Virus record (IMG/VR): IMGVR_UViG_3300013118_000321
Span: 41,156-105,155 of that record
Direction: 5' to 3' (one strand)
DNA from: a virus
Length of the DNA: 64,000 nucleotides
Below, in pieces: positions 55,323 to 62,475 of the stretch. Position 1 is the stretch's first letter. Every line of letters begins with the position of its first letter. A program made the translations under genes and the position numbers. The notes below the pieces were generated by a model, which saw nothing but the letters and a program-made list of their open reading frames with translations, did not search any database and was not told the origin of the DNA.

Positions 55323-57341
55323 TTAATTAACCTTATTATACTTACTCTTTATGGAAGCTTTTGAACCATCTTCTAAGTAAGTTTTTTCTATTACTTCAGG
55401 ATTTTGCTGTAGCGAGAAAGCAGAGAAAGTATCCACAGACACTAATTTCATAACCTTTTCTAACATCTTGACCGTTAGTGCTGGTAGTTTAACCGATACT
55501 CCGGCTGTTGGTGTAACATGCTCATGATTTAGTATTGCACCATACACCTCAATCATATCCTTCTTCAAAGAAGTAATGGCCCCCGCGATTTGTGCCTGGT
55601 TGTTTAACATCTCTTTTAGCAACAAAGTTAGATAGTCGCCTTTGATTAATGGTTGTAACTCATTTGCCTTGTTTGCCGCTATCAAACAAATACCCAAAGG
55701 TTCATTTGCACCTGACCCTCCTTTTGAGTTTACTGATTCAGCGTTTTCAGTCACCAGTCGAATGCCAGATTTGCGAGATATTATTCTAATTCCATCTGCC
55801 TTCATCGCTATGCCAGAGATGGCCCTGGATGGTTTTGTCTTCGGCGGTAAGGATAGAGAGAAGTTCTCATCTAAATCAGTTTTTTGAGAAATATAAATTC
55901 TTGCAGCGTCCATTACCGTGAGTGTTTCACCATTCTCATAAGTAAATCTTTCGGATGTAAAGATTGGTCCAACATGTTGTTTTCTACCTTTCGAGTCGAA
56001 AGATATTGGTTTTGGTGACATTCTACCTACAACAATATCAATTGCACCTGCTTGAGTGTGTCCCTGTCCAGGCCCATACCCAGTACTAAGTCCGGCTGGT
56101 CGGTCTCTACCAAAAACTATCCAGGTATTATTTTTACCCGTAACGACTTTGTCCGATGAGCACTTATCAAAAAAAGGTACTGGTTCTGGAAGAGGTCTGT
56201 CCAATAGTCCTGTATTTGGACCGACACCTACATTTGGCGCAACATCTCTCGCTATACCATCAGTCATAATGACAGGTTGAGACCCTGGTTTTACTTTTGT
56301 TGGTGCTGCTGGTCTTTTATCCTCTACAGATTCTGCCTTTGATTTGACTACAGATGTTGTGCCGTCTTGTCCTAATGTCGGATCTGCTTCAAAATGTTCA
56401 TATCCGAGGTCCTCTGGTGTTTCCAGAGGTGCTACTGGAAGTCCAGAAACCGAACCTTCTCCAAATAAAAGATTTGCTTCTCTCATTTCTCGCATAAACC
56501 TTTCAACATCTGCATCATTTACGGGAGGTTTTGGCATACTGAGAGTCATGCCAGCAATCTGATTCGACGCGCCTGGTGGTAAACTTGCCATACCAGGAAG
56601 ATCAGATAAAGCGCCTGGTGGTGGTTTTAATGGATATTCTTCAAAACTATATGCGTCATCAGCAGTCGGAGGTATTCTACTATAGAGTATATCATACAAA
56701 GAGGGGTGCTCGGTTTTAAACTTTACTATAAATTGATCTACTGAGGTATTTGCGAACTGATCTGCCTTCCAACCTTGATAATCTTCTTTAGATATCGTAT
56801 AACTTGCATCAACCACACCAAGGCCGCTGACAACTTCAATATAAAGAGTGTCCTCTGTTCTGGTGAACAGGACAGTCTGCTCTGTCAAATCTTCGTCTAA
56901 TGAAGAGGATTCGTCTCTTTCAATATCTCTCTGGTTTGCTTCAAGTGGGTCGGCCTGTTCGGTTGGACCAATGGTATCCTCCGCTTCGTCTTCTGGTTCC
57001 ATACCAGGAGGATCTGGGTTGGAGGGAGGAACTTGTCCTGTTCGTGCTGCCTCTCTTATTTCAGACTCTCTTTGTATATCCCTTCTTGCTACTGAGGCAT
57101 CAGTACCTCGAACTGAGTACTGAGATCCACCGATGGGCGTTACAATAAATTCGACACTTTCATTATTGATCCTGTGGCCAAACCATTCGATACCATTCTG
57201 CCTGTAGTACTCTTCTATCCTGTCTTCAAGTTCAAAAATTCCTGAACCATCGGGCTTGGCACTAAGGCGCAGACCTTCCTCTGTAAATTTTGGATTTCCG
57301 AGATAAATTGTTTTTAACTGTTCAAACGTCTTCTGTGCCAT
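55323..57341 (-). CDS. Putative baseplate/spike structural protein, 672 aa
   Basis: I do not recognise a named family. The N-terminal half is acidic and Pro-rich (for example PPSNPDPPGMEPEDEAEDT) with linker-like stretches. The C-terminal half is compact: a Gly-rich segment (GQGHTQAGAIDIVVGRMSP), then DAARIYISQKTDLD, repeated beta-rich segments (GIRIISRKSGIRLVTENAE), a helical part with 'LLKEMLNNQAQIAGAI', and NHEHVTPTAGVSVKLP. A short His-x-His followed by a Pro/Gly turn resembles tips of phage spike proteins that bind a metal ion. Because it lies between the enzyme-bearing paralogues and a giant baseplate-like protein, a central spike or hub role is plausible but inferred. The start follows a weak AAGG sequence. 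Confidence 0.6.
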   Translation of the reverse strand: MAQKTFEQLKTIYLGNPKFTEEGLRLSAKPDGSGIFELEDRIEEYYRQNGIEWFGHRINNESVEFIVTPIGGSQYSVRGTDASVARRDIQRESEIREAARTGQVPPSNPDPPGMEPEDEAEDTIGPTEQADPLEANQRDIERDESSSLDEDLTEQTVLFTRTEDTLYIEVVSGLGVVDASYTISKEDYQGWKADQFANTSVDQFIVKFKTEHPSLYDILYSRIPPTADDAYSFEEYPLKPPPGALSDLPGMASLPPGASNQIAGMTLSMPKPPVNDADVERFMREMREANLLFGEGSVSGLPVAPLETPEDLGYEHFEADPTLGQDGTTSVVKSKAESVEDKRPAAPTKVKPGSQPVIMTDGIARDVAPNVGVGPNTGLLDRPLPEPVPFFDKCSSDKVVTGKNNTWIVFGRDRPAGLSTGYGPGQGHTQAGAIDIVVGRMSPKPISFDSKGRKQHVGPIFTSERFTYENGETLTVMDAARIYISQKTDLDENFSLSLPPKTKPSRAISGIAMKADGIRIISRKSGIRLVTENAESVNSKGGSGANEPLGICLIAANKANELQPLIKGDYLTLLLKEMLNNQAQIAGAITSLKKDMIEVYGAILNHEHVTPTAGVSVKLPALTVKMLEKVMKLVSVDTFSAFSLQQNPEVIEKTYLEDGSKASIKSKYNKVN

Positions 57342-57406
57342 AAACTTAACCTTCTATATTATAATTAATCTCTTGTTGTTTTTTTGTATATCTTCAAATT
57401 GCTAGA
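57342..57406 (-). promoter_or_regulatory. 65-base AT-rich gap before the 672-aa gene region
   Basis: One of the longer gaps of the window, between the third paralogue's stop and the next gene's start as seen on the genome. The coding strand contains TTAATTATAATATAG and a run of A residues near the paralogue-proximal end. It could hold a promoter for the short paralogue downstream (TATAAT-like), but no clear -35 partner is seen. There is no GC-rich hairpin that would make a terminator. Confidence 0.25.
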
Positions 57407-58009
57407 TCACCTACTTTTCAGGGGTTTCACTATAGCGCCTTTAGCGCCGAACTTTTGTTTGGATTTGGGGCCCCCTTTCTTTGGTTTTGGTGGTTTTTTG
57501 GGATCTTCATAATTCAATTCAGATGAGGACGTACCTTCGATTATGCCATAATTGTCCCCTATCATAATAACATCAACTACCCTGTCCTGTGCCATTAAAC
57601 TAGTTTCTTGATCTTCTACAAAAATCTCATATATAACTGGACACAACTCCTTTACTACGTTATTGGGATCAATAAAAGATGAAATCCCAGTGACGATCGC
57701 CCTATGCTCCACAACTATAATTGCTTCGTCACTGTCTTCAGATCTACGAAAATTGAGAGACCCAATGACGCCATCTCTGTGTGGTTCAGGTATTGCACTT
57801 GTTGGTAACTTTCTAGAACTTATTATAATAGCAGGGTAACGTTTTCCTGCTGCATCTACAGTTCTGGATCTACTCATATGATCGATTGCTGCTTCGGTGT
57901 CGACAACAACATCTCCCGACAGTGCAAGCACAGTCGAAGCCAAAACGAGCGTCCTCGACGTTTCATAAGATTGAAGTTTTCTTTTTAACTTTTCTAGTTC
58001 TTCACTCAT
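57407..58009 (-). CDS. Third paralogue of the shared virion domain, no enzymatic part
   Basis: A 200-aa protein whose ATG overlaps the stop of the SGNH gene. It has a short N-terminal coiled helix (about 1-20), then the same domain as the two genes before it (PAIIIS near 59-64, EHRAIV 101-106, VIYE 125-128, NYGII 153-157). It ends in a basic Pro/Lys/Gly tail (KKPPKPKKGGPKSKQK) where the others carry their linker. It may be the plain structural subunit, with the other two as enzyme-bearing versions that assemble with it. No known family is recognised for the domain. Confidence 0.72.
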   Translation of the reverse strand: MSEELEKLKRKLQSYETSRTLVLASTVLALSGDVVVDTEAAIDHMSRSRTVDAAGKRYPAIIISSRKLPTSAIPEPHRDGVIGSLNFRRSEDSDEAIIVVEHRAIVTGISSFIDPNNVVKELCPVIYEIFVEDQETSLMAQDRVVDVIMIGDNYGIIEGTSSSELNYEDPKKPPKPKKGGPKSKQKFGAKGAIVKPLKSR

Positions 58010-59316
58010 ATCATTATCGCCTTTGTTATCAACTGTGATGACCCTTTTATAGAAGGATGTATGTGATCCATCATCTCGACTTGTGGCGTAGATCCAGCAA
58101 AACTAAATGTAGAATACTTACTAGATATATGGTTATTGACCTCTGTAGTAAATCTACCATAATGGTCTATCTTGGATTGATTGTCGAAATCATTTTTAGT
58201 ATTAACTTTTCTTGTTTTACTTCCATTCCAAGGAAGGTTTACTAACATCACCCTGACCTCATATCCCGACTTTATTCCAAGAGCAACGATTGCATCAATA
58301 TTCTTTTTTGCAAGATCAGCAGTGAATGATGTATTTCTATTCTTTCCATAACCGCCTCTTGCATGCTTTCCCCAACCTGATTGACCAAGAGCATCGTTTG
58401 TCCCTGCTGATACTATCATCACTTTTTTCTTTCCCGAAGTAGTTAGTGTCGTTTTCCCAAAATGTGCTTTAAGTCTTCGAAGTATCTGCGCTGTGGTGGC
58501 GCCCGAAAGAGCAACGGAGGTTTTGCATTGGTAATATAAGTTCTTACCTCGACAGTGAGGGTAATTTATGATTCCTTGACCGACGGCGGCGATGGTCATT
58601 CCAGCGGCGATACTATCCCCAACAATCAAAAATTCAGTTTCTTTGATGTCTGGTTTTTCTTTTATTGCATCTGCAAGGGATTTGCCAGGTGTTGTATTTT
58701 TTGGTGATGGTTTCGGTACACCCTTCGAGGCATCTTTTAATTTATTTGACTGCTTTTTTTTAAACTTGTCTTCCGTTTTGGGTTTGTCTTTTGGCTTAGG
58801 TGGTTTTTCCCCCTTAACATATGGCAGTCCAGATGCTTTTTGAGATCTTACTATTCCATAATTTGGTCCAAGCATTCGCACGACGCAACTTCTGTTAGTC
58901 TGCATGTCAGTACCATCTTCCGATTCCCCAACTTCATATACGATTGTCAACATTTCAGCTGGTAATTTTGCGGGATTCACATGACTGCCCTGACCTGCGA
59001 CGATGGCATAGTGCCTAGATAAAGTTATTGAGTTAGTTGTATCTGAGTCTTCATCTTTGGATACTATTCTCAAAGATGATAACACCTTATCGTGTGCTGG
59101 GGAAATTTGTGATACGGAGATCTTTTCTGTTTTTATTATTATAGCAGGAGTAAACTCTTCACTGTACCCCACCACTCTTGATTTGGATAGGTGTGCGGCC
59201 GCAGTGCGAAGTCTAGACTCAAACGATTCGCCTGGTGTGTGTGATACCACGTCTTCGTCGAGTACCTGATTACCAGAACCTGCTTCTGTAAATAAGGAAT
59301 ATTTATCTTTACTCAT
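58006..59316 (-). CDS. Virion protein with shared paralogue domain and SGNH/GDSL hydrolase
   Basis: 436 aa from the ATG that overlaps the upstream stop (ATGA). An in-frame upstream start at 59379 lies inside the peptidase gene and is less likely. Residues about 50-160 repeat the domain of the neighbouring genes (RHYAIV 101-106, NYGIV 152-156). A Lys/Pro-rich linker (about 165-225) leads to a complete SGNH hydrolase: GDS at 233-235 (nucleophile S235), Gly of block II near 272, GTND at 305-308, and DHIH with D417 and H420. SGNH enzymes remove acyl or acetyl groups from polysaccharides, peptidoglycan or lipids. Here it may deacetylate or de-esterify surface sugars, perhaps exposing the wall to the neighbouring peptidase. 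The exact substrate cannot be told. Confidence 0.82.
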   Translation of the reverse strand: MSKDKYSLFTEAGSGNQVLDEDVVSHTPGESFESRLRTAAAHLSKSRVVGYSEEFTPAIIIKTEKISVSQISPAHDKVLSSLRIVSKDEDSDTTNSITLSRHYAIVAGQGSHVNPAKLPAEMLTIVYEVGESEDGTDMQTNRSCVVRMLGPNYGIVRSQKASGLPYVKGEKPPKPKDKPKTEDKFKKKQSNKLKDASKGVPKPSPKNTTPGKSLADAIKEKPDIKETEFLIVGDSIAAGMTIAAVGQGIINYPHCRGKNLYYQCKTSVALSGATTAQILRRLKAHFGKTTLTTSGKKKVMIVSAGTNDALGQSGWGKHARGGYGKNRNTSFTADLAKKNIDAIVALGIKSGYEVRVMLVNLPWNGSKTRKVNTKNDFDNQSKIDHYGRFTTEVNNHISSKYSTFSFAGSTPQVEMMDHIHPSIKGSSQLITKAIMI

Positions 59317-60716
59317 CTCTTGCGCTCCGCCCTCATAAATCCCGCTTTTTTGCCTGCGACATGAGTTTCTAGGCTCCAATCATTTGGTCCTAAAGTAATT
59401 GTCTGCCCCTTGGCGAACGGTATCGAGTAGGTATATCCGTCCTTACCCCTAAACCTATAGATATACCCTTCTTCCTTTACTTTTTTATTGTGGGCAGCTA
59501 AGACTTCCCTGAATTTCTTTAAGTTCTTAAGATAATTCTCCACTGTCTTTTTGGGGTTTCCTATAACTTTCCCTTTAATTGGACTATAGATTTTGGTGCC
59601 TTCGAGGGCGCCAATATCCAGTCCGCCGTGAGAAGTTCCTGCTGCCCTCTTTTGTCCAAATTCTGCAAAACCAGCTGGGGCGTACACGTTTCCACCTTTG
59701 CCTGAGTTTATGTAGTAATCCCATGCTTTACCCTTATTGAGTGGGTGTTTGTTGCATACTTTGGCCAGGTGTCTGCGGGGATTATACTTTTTCTGTTTGC
59801 GGCCGCGCCATCTTACAACCTCGATATGAGTGTGAGGGAATTGATCCTTACCTTCCTTGTTCAAAGGGTCCATCATACCAGACCTGCCAACCATTCCTAA
59901 ATAATCCCCAACCTCAACTTTGCCGTTTTCTAGAAGCGCTTCATTTACGGCTTGAAAATGAAAGAATTTAAGAATATAGTTATCAATAAGAGAGTCATTA
60001 TTGCCAACACCCACGAGCGAGACCCTCACGCCAGCCGACCAAGAACTTCTGACACTATTGCCATACCCTGGAGCAAATCTAACCATATTATGTATAATGA
60101 CATAAACTGCGATTGTGTGATTCAATTTTAAATCCTTAAATCCATTAGGTCCGTCTTCTGGTACTGGCACAACCACCAATTCGCCGCGAGGGTTGCGGTA
60201 AAACGCTGGTTTAGCTGGGGGTCGGTCGACTCCGAGTTCTATAGCACCAGACTTAATGTGAGAATCCACAATACCATAATCTGTCGACAACATTTGAACC
60301 CTAACTTCTCTAATGGTATTCTGATTGGTTGTAACATCCGTCGAAGAGTCTGTGAATTCATATATTACTGTAAATATCTCAGCAGGCATGGTAATTGCGT
60401 TTCGTCCTCCAGTAAGTCCCTCAACTGCACAATAATGCCTAATGACAGACATTGCAGTATCTGAATCGGTATCCACGGATTCTGGATTTATTAAATCCCG
60501 TGCCTTTTGGTGAGCGTCTGGGATTTGAGATATACTTATCTTTTGCGACTTCAATATCAAGGCACTCCTCGTATTCAGTAATGATTCCGTCTTTGCTGAA
60601 GCGTGTGAGTTTAGGGACTCAATATTATCCGTGATGTCGGTGCCGACTGCTTGGGTTTTTGAAGTGTCCAACGTTGTGTCGGTCATAGAATAGTGTAGAT
60701 ATTTTGATGATGTCAC
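59313..60716 (-). CDS. Virion protein with shared paralogue domain and apparently permuted M23 (LytM) peptidase
   Basis: 467 aa. Residues about 45-155 form a domain shared with the next two genes (markers RHYCAV at 93-98, IYE near 118, DYGIV at 146-150). The rest carries the signatures of an M23 zinc endopeptidase in swapped order. The usual second half comes first: GYGNSV near 217-222, FFHFQAV at 251-257, a GDYLGMVGRSG turn at 270-280, and the HxH pair HTH at 295-297. The usual first half, HGGLD (H363, D367) followed by GTKIYSPIKGKV, comes after. Canonical M23 enzymes have HxxxD before HxH. All three expected zinc ligands exist, so an active circularly permuted fold is possible. The enzyme would cut peptidoglycan cross-links, probably during infection because it sits among baseplate genes. 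Its stop overlaps the next start (ATGA). Confidence 0.78.
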   Translation of the reverse strand: MTSSKYLHYSMTDTTLDTSKTQAVGTDITDNIESLNSHASAKTESLLNTRSALILKSQKISISQIPDAHQKARDLINPESVDTDSDTAMSVIRHYCAVEGLTGGRNAITMPAEIFTVIYEFTDSSTDVTTNQNTIREVRVQMLSTDYGIVDSHIKSGAIELGVDRPPAKPAFYRNPRGELVVVPVPEDGPNGFKDLKLNHTIAVYVIIHNMVRFAPGYGNSVRSSWSAGVRVSLVGVGNNDSLIDNYILKFFHFQAVNEALLENGKVEVGDYLGMVGRSGMMDPLNKEGKDQFPHTHIEVVRWRGRKQKKYNPRRHLAKVCNKHPLNKGKAWDYYINSGKGGNVYAPAGFAEFGQKRAAGTSHGGLDIGALEGTKIYSPIKGKVIGNPKKTVENYLKNLKKFREVLAAHNKKVKEEGYIYRFRGKDGYTYSIPFAKGQTITLGPNDWSLETHVAGKKAGFMRAERKR

Positions 60717-60717
60717 C

Positions 60718-61008
60718 CTAGTCCTCCGAAGAGTTTATCATCTCAAACAAGCTATCCTTTTCATCTTCGGAAATGGAGTTGTCGACCTTAGAACTCTTTT
60801 TGTGTTGTAGTGCTGCAATCTTAACTAACTGTTCATTTGACCTTTGAAGGGTTTCTAAATACTTTGCCGCCACCAGGCCAACTTCTCGATGGCGGTCGGT
60901 TGTCTCTTGCATGTATTTCATCAGATTTGTCAACAAAACTTTCGTTGCGGCACGATCTTCGGTGACGTTTCTGGTTGCTTCTGATATTAATTCTTCAATC
61001 TCTTTCAT
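60718..61008 (-). CDS. Small helical protein, 96 aa, unknown
   Basis: A mostly alpha-helical, charged protein (MKEIEELISEATRNV...) with an acidic C-terminus (ISEDEKDSLFEMINSSED). It has no cysteines, membrane segment or known motif. It lies between the late sigma factor and the M23-peptidase gene, and its stop is one base from the start region of the latter. It could be a small co-factor of late transcription or a chaperone for the baseplate cluster, but this is only inferred from position. I do not recognise a family. Confidence 0.65.
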   Translation of the reverse strand: MKEIEELISEATRNVTEDRAATKVLLTNLMKYMQETTDRHREVGLVAAKYLETLQRSNEQLVKIAALQHKKSSKVDNSISEDEKDSLFEMINSSED

Positions 61009-61011
61009 ACA

Positions 61012-61019
61012 ATAAATAT
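61012..61019 (-). promoter_or_regulatory. Stop-adjacent ATATTTAT motif
   Basis: The coding strand reads ATATTTAT two bases after the sigma-factor stop codon, in an 11-12-base gap. Closely similar octamers (CTATTTAT, ATATTTAT, CTATTTAC) occur in four other gaps of the window. The function is unknown. It could be a promoter element, an RNA-processing site, or chance in AT-rich gaps. Confidence 0.25.
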
Positions 61020-61020
61020 G

Positions 61021-61725
61021 CTAAATTTGAAATTTATCACCCCGTTCATATTTGATCACAAAGTACTTATACCTTTCCCTCATCTTATTCAATGTATTTA
61101 CTATCTGCTTTGTTTTGAGTCCAGTAATTTCTCTTAAATACAAATAGACCGCTTTTTTGTTTAAGATTTCTATATCCTCAACATTTTCTAAAAGTATCTT
61201 CACAGCAGACAATACTTTCTTTTCATTATCCTTGGTGAAGAGGTTTGAACCTTGCCATCGATCAACCTCTAGTTTTAAATACCCCCAGAACTCGTACTTC
61301 TCTCGCCTATTGACATAACCTTCATCGTTGTATATCAACCGTTCGTGCTGGTTTTCTTTGACGATCTCCTCATAAGCAACCTCTCTTTTTACTTTTGTGG
61401 AATTCTTCTTGAACTGGTGAATGAACCAATGCTTCGTAATTACGGAAAAATAAGAAAATGCTTTAGATCCTCTATTCGGGTCGTACTTGCTGAGAATAGT
61501 TGTTAACCAAACTTTACAATCGTCTTTCAGGACATCTATGTTTGGTATGTTTGTGAAGTTATAAGTGTAGATGATCTTATCAACCATCTCACTAAAGGCG
61601 GGTTGTATATATTGTACATACAGTTTTTCACGTTTATCTCTACTTTCAGTAGAACAATATTCGACTATTGCATCCTCGTGAACACTTGTAAAGTAATAAT
61701 TTTTAGTCCTCTTCTTTCTCGGCAT
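61021..61725 (-). CDS. 55: Late-transcription sigma factor, T4 gp55-like
   Basis: A 234-aa protein with a sigma-70 region-2-like core. The stretch DPNRGSKAFSYFSVITKHWF (about residues 82-101) matches the gp55 pattern of a small-residue/aromatic block that contacts RNA polymerase and the melted -10-like element, followed by a basic segment (HQFKKNSTKVKRE). T4 gp55 directs host RNA polymerase to late promoters together with the sliding clamp. This protein is longer than the 185-aa T4 version, with extra sequence at the C-terminus. It probably controls the structural genes that fill the rest of the window. No obvious TATAAATA late promoters lie in the gaps of the coding strand, so its target motif may differ. 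Confidence 0.75.
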   Translation of the reverse strand: MPRKKRTKNYYFTSVHEDAIVEYCSTESRDKREKLYVQYIQPAFSEMVDKIIYTYNFTNIPNIDVLKDDCKVWLTTILSKYDPNRGSKAFSYFSVITKHWFIHQFKKNSTKVKREVAYEEIVKENQHERLIYNDEGYVNRREKYEFWGYLKLEVDRWQGSNLFTKDNEKKVLSAVKILLENVEDIEILNKKAVYLYLREITGLKTKQIVNTLNKMRERYKYFVIKYERGDKFQI

Positions 61726-62011
61726 CCCCTTCCTCTTCTGTTTCTATCTCTACCAGTGCCATAAGGTCACCGTACTCATCTAGAGAATCTAAAATTCCTT
61801 TCGAGTGATCAATCAAAGCTTGCAAAGTCTGATCTCCATAAAACATCTCTGCTTCGTGAATTTGTTCCACATGCATCCTGAATACACTAATCATCTCGTA
61901 CACCGAGTCTATGTTAGATCCGACAATCAACATACGGCGGGCGAGTCGCGTAGCGTAGAATATCAACAACCCGTTCAATACTACTGAAAATAATAAAAAC
62001 AACTCAATCAT
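61703..62011 (-). CDS. Single-pass membrane protein with acidic coiled tail, 102 aa
   Basis: One hydrophobic N-terminal segment (about residues 2-20, IELFLLFSVVLNGLLIFYA) followed by a basic patch (TRLARR), which predicts an inner-membrane anchor with the C-terminus in the cytoplasm. The rest is helical and ends in a run of acidic residues. It overlaps the zinc-ribbon gene upstream by 8 bases and the sigma factor gene downstream by 23 bases. It resembles small membrane proteins found near gene 55 in marine T4-like phages, but I cannot name a function. Confidence 0.7.
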   Translation of the reverse strand: MIELFLLFSVVLNGLLIFYATRLARRMLIVGSNIDSVYEMISVFRMHVEQIHEAEMFYGDQTLQALIDHSKGILDSLDEYGDLMALVEIETEEEGDAEKEED

Positions 62012-62264
62012 CTTTGTAAACCTTACTCTTTAAATTCTTCTTCTCTTTTTTGATTTCAGATTTTGCTTCCTCAATATGAGATTTAACAACGTCGCCAGCT
62101 TTTGCCTTAAACTTGTCCTTATCTACCTTCTGCCCTATATCGGACACAACCTTGATGATGTGATCGGATGAACATATCTCGCAGGATTCCTGCTCTTGAT
62201 CCATCCTAAGAAAAGCGCTAAAATTCTCCTCACATTCTAAGCAAAGAAATTCATAAATCGGCAT
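62004..62264 (-). CDS. FmdB-type zinc-ribbon protein
   Basis: Starts MPIYEFLCLECEENF, the classic beginning of FmdB-family zinc ribbons, followed by a second pair (CEIC). The four cysteines (CLEC and CEIC) would bind one Zn2+. The rest is a lysine- and glutamate-rich helical tail. An ATG 36 bases upstream in the same frame would make the protein overlap the preceding gene. I chose the internal ATG because the domain begins exactly there and a GGAAG sequence lies 11 bases before it. The role is unknown: such proteins are often called putative regulators, but DNA binding has not been shown for most. It overlaps the following gene by 8 bases. Confidence 0.75.
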   Translation of the reverse strand: MPIYEFLCLECEENFSAFLRMDQEQESCEICSSDHIIKVVSDIGQKVDKDKFKAKAGDVVKSHIEEAKSEIKKEKKNLKSKVYKDD

Positions 62265-62268
62265 TATA

Positions 62269-62475
62269 CTAATCGCTTCCAACTGTACTATTTGTTTCAT
62301 TCACATCCATAAGATGCGATGTATCAATAGTTGGAGGGTTTAATATAATAATCTCCTCGTTTTCACCCAACATTAAATCAAACCCCCTCAATACTGGGGT
62401 GATATCCGTTTGCTTCATTAGTGAGTCTTGTAGTGCCAACATAATTGCACCAAGTGCTTGATCAGATAATTTCAT
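62269..62475 (-). CDS. Small conserved-type phage protein, 68 aa
   Basis: A 68-aa protein starting MKLSDQALGAIMLALQ, with an amphipathic N-terminal helix and a C-terminal part containing ILNPPTID. Its ATG overlaps the stop of the upstream kinase gene (ATGA), which supports real translational coupling. The pattern 'SDQALGAIM-ALQ-SLM-QTDI-PVL-GF' resembles small uncharacterised proteins of marine T4-like phages as I remember them, but I cannot assign a function. No membrane segment, cysteine cluster or catalytic motif is seen. Confidence 0.75.
   Translation of the reverse strand: MKLSDQALGAIMLALQDSLMKQTDITPVLRGFDLMLGENEEIIILNPPTIDTSHLMDVNETNSTVGSD

Noticed and set aside
57407-60716. Idea that the three paralogues result from an assembly duplication
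   Set aside because: They differ strongly in sequence and in C-terminal domains, and the junctions are tidy ATGA overlaps, so they are old duplicates rather than an artefact.
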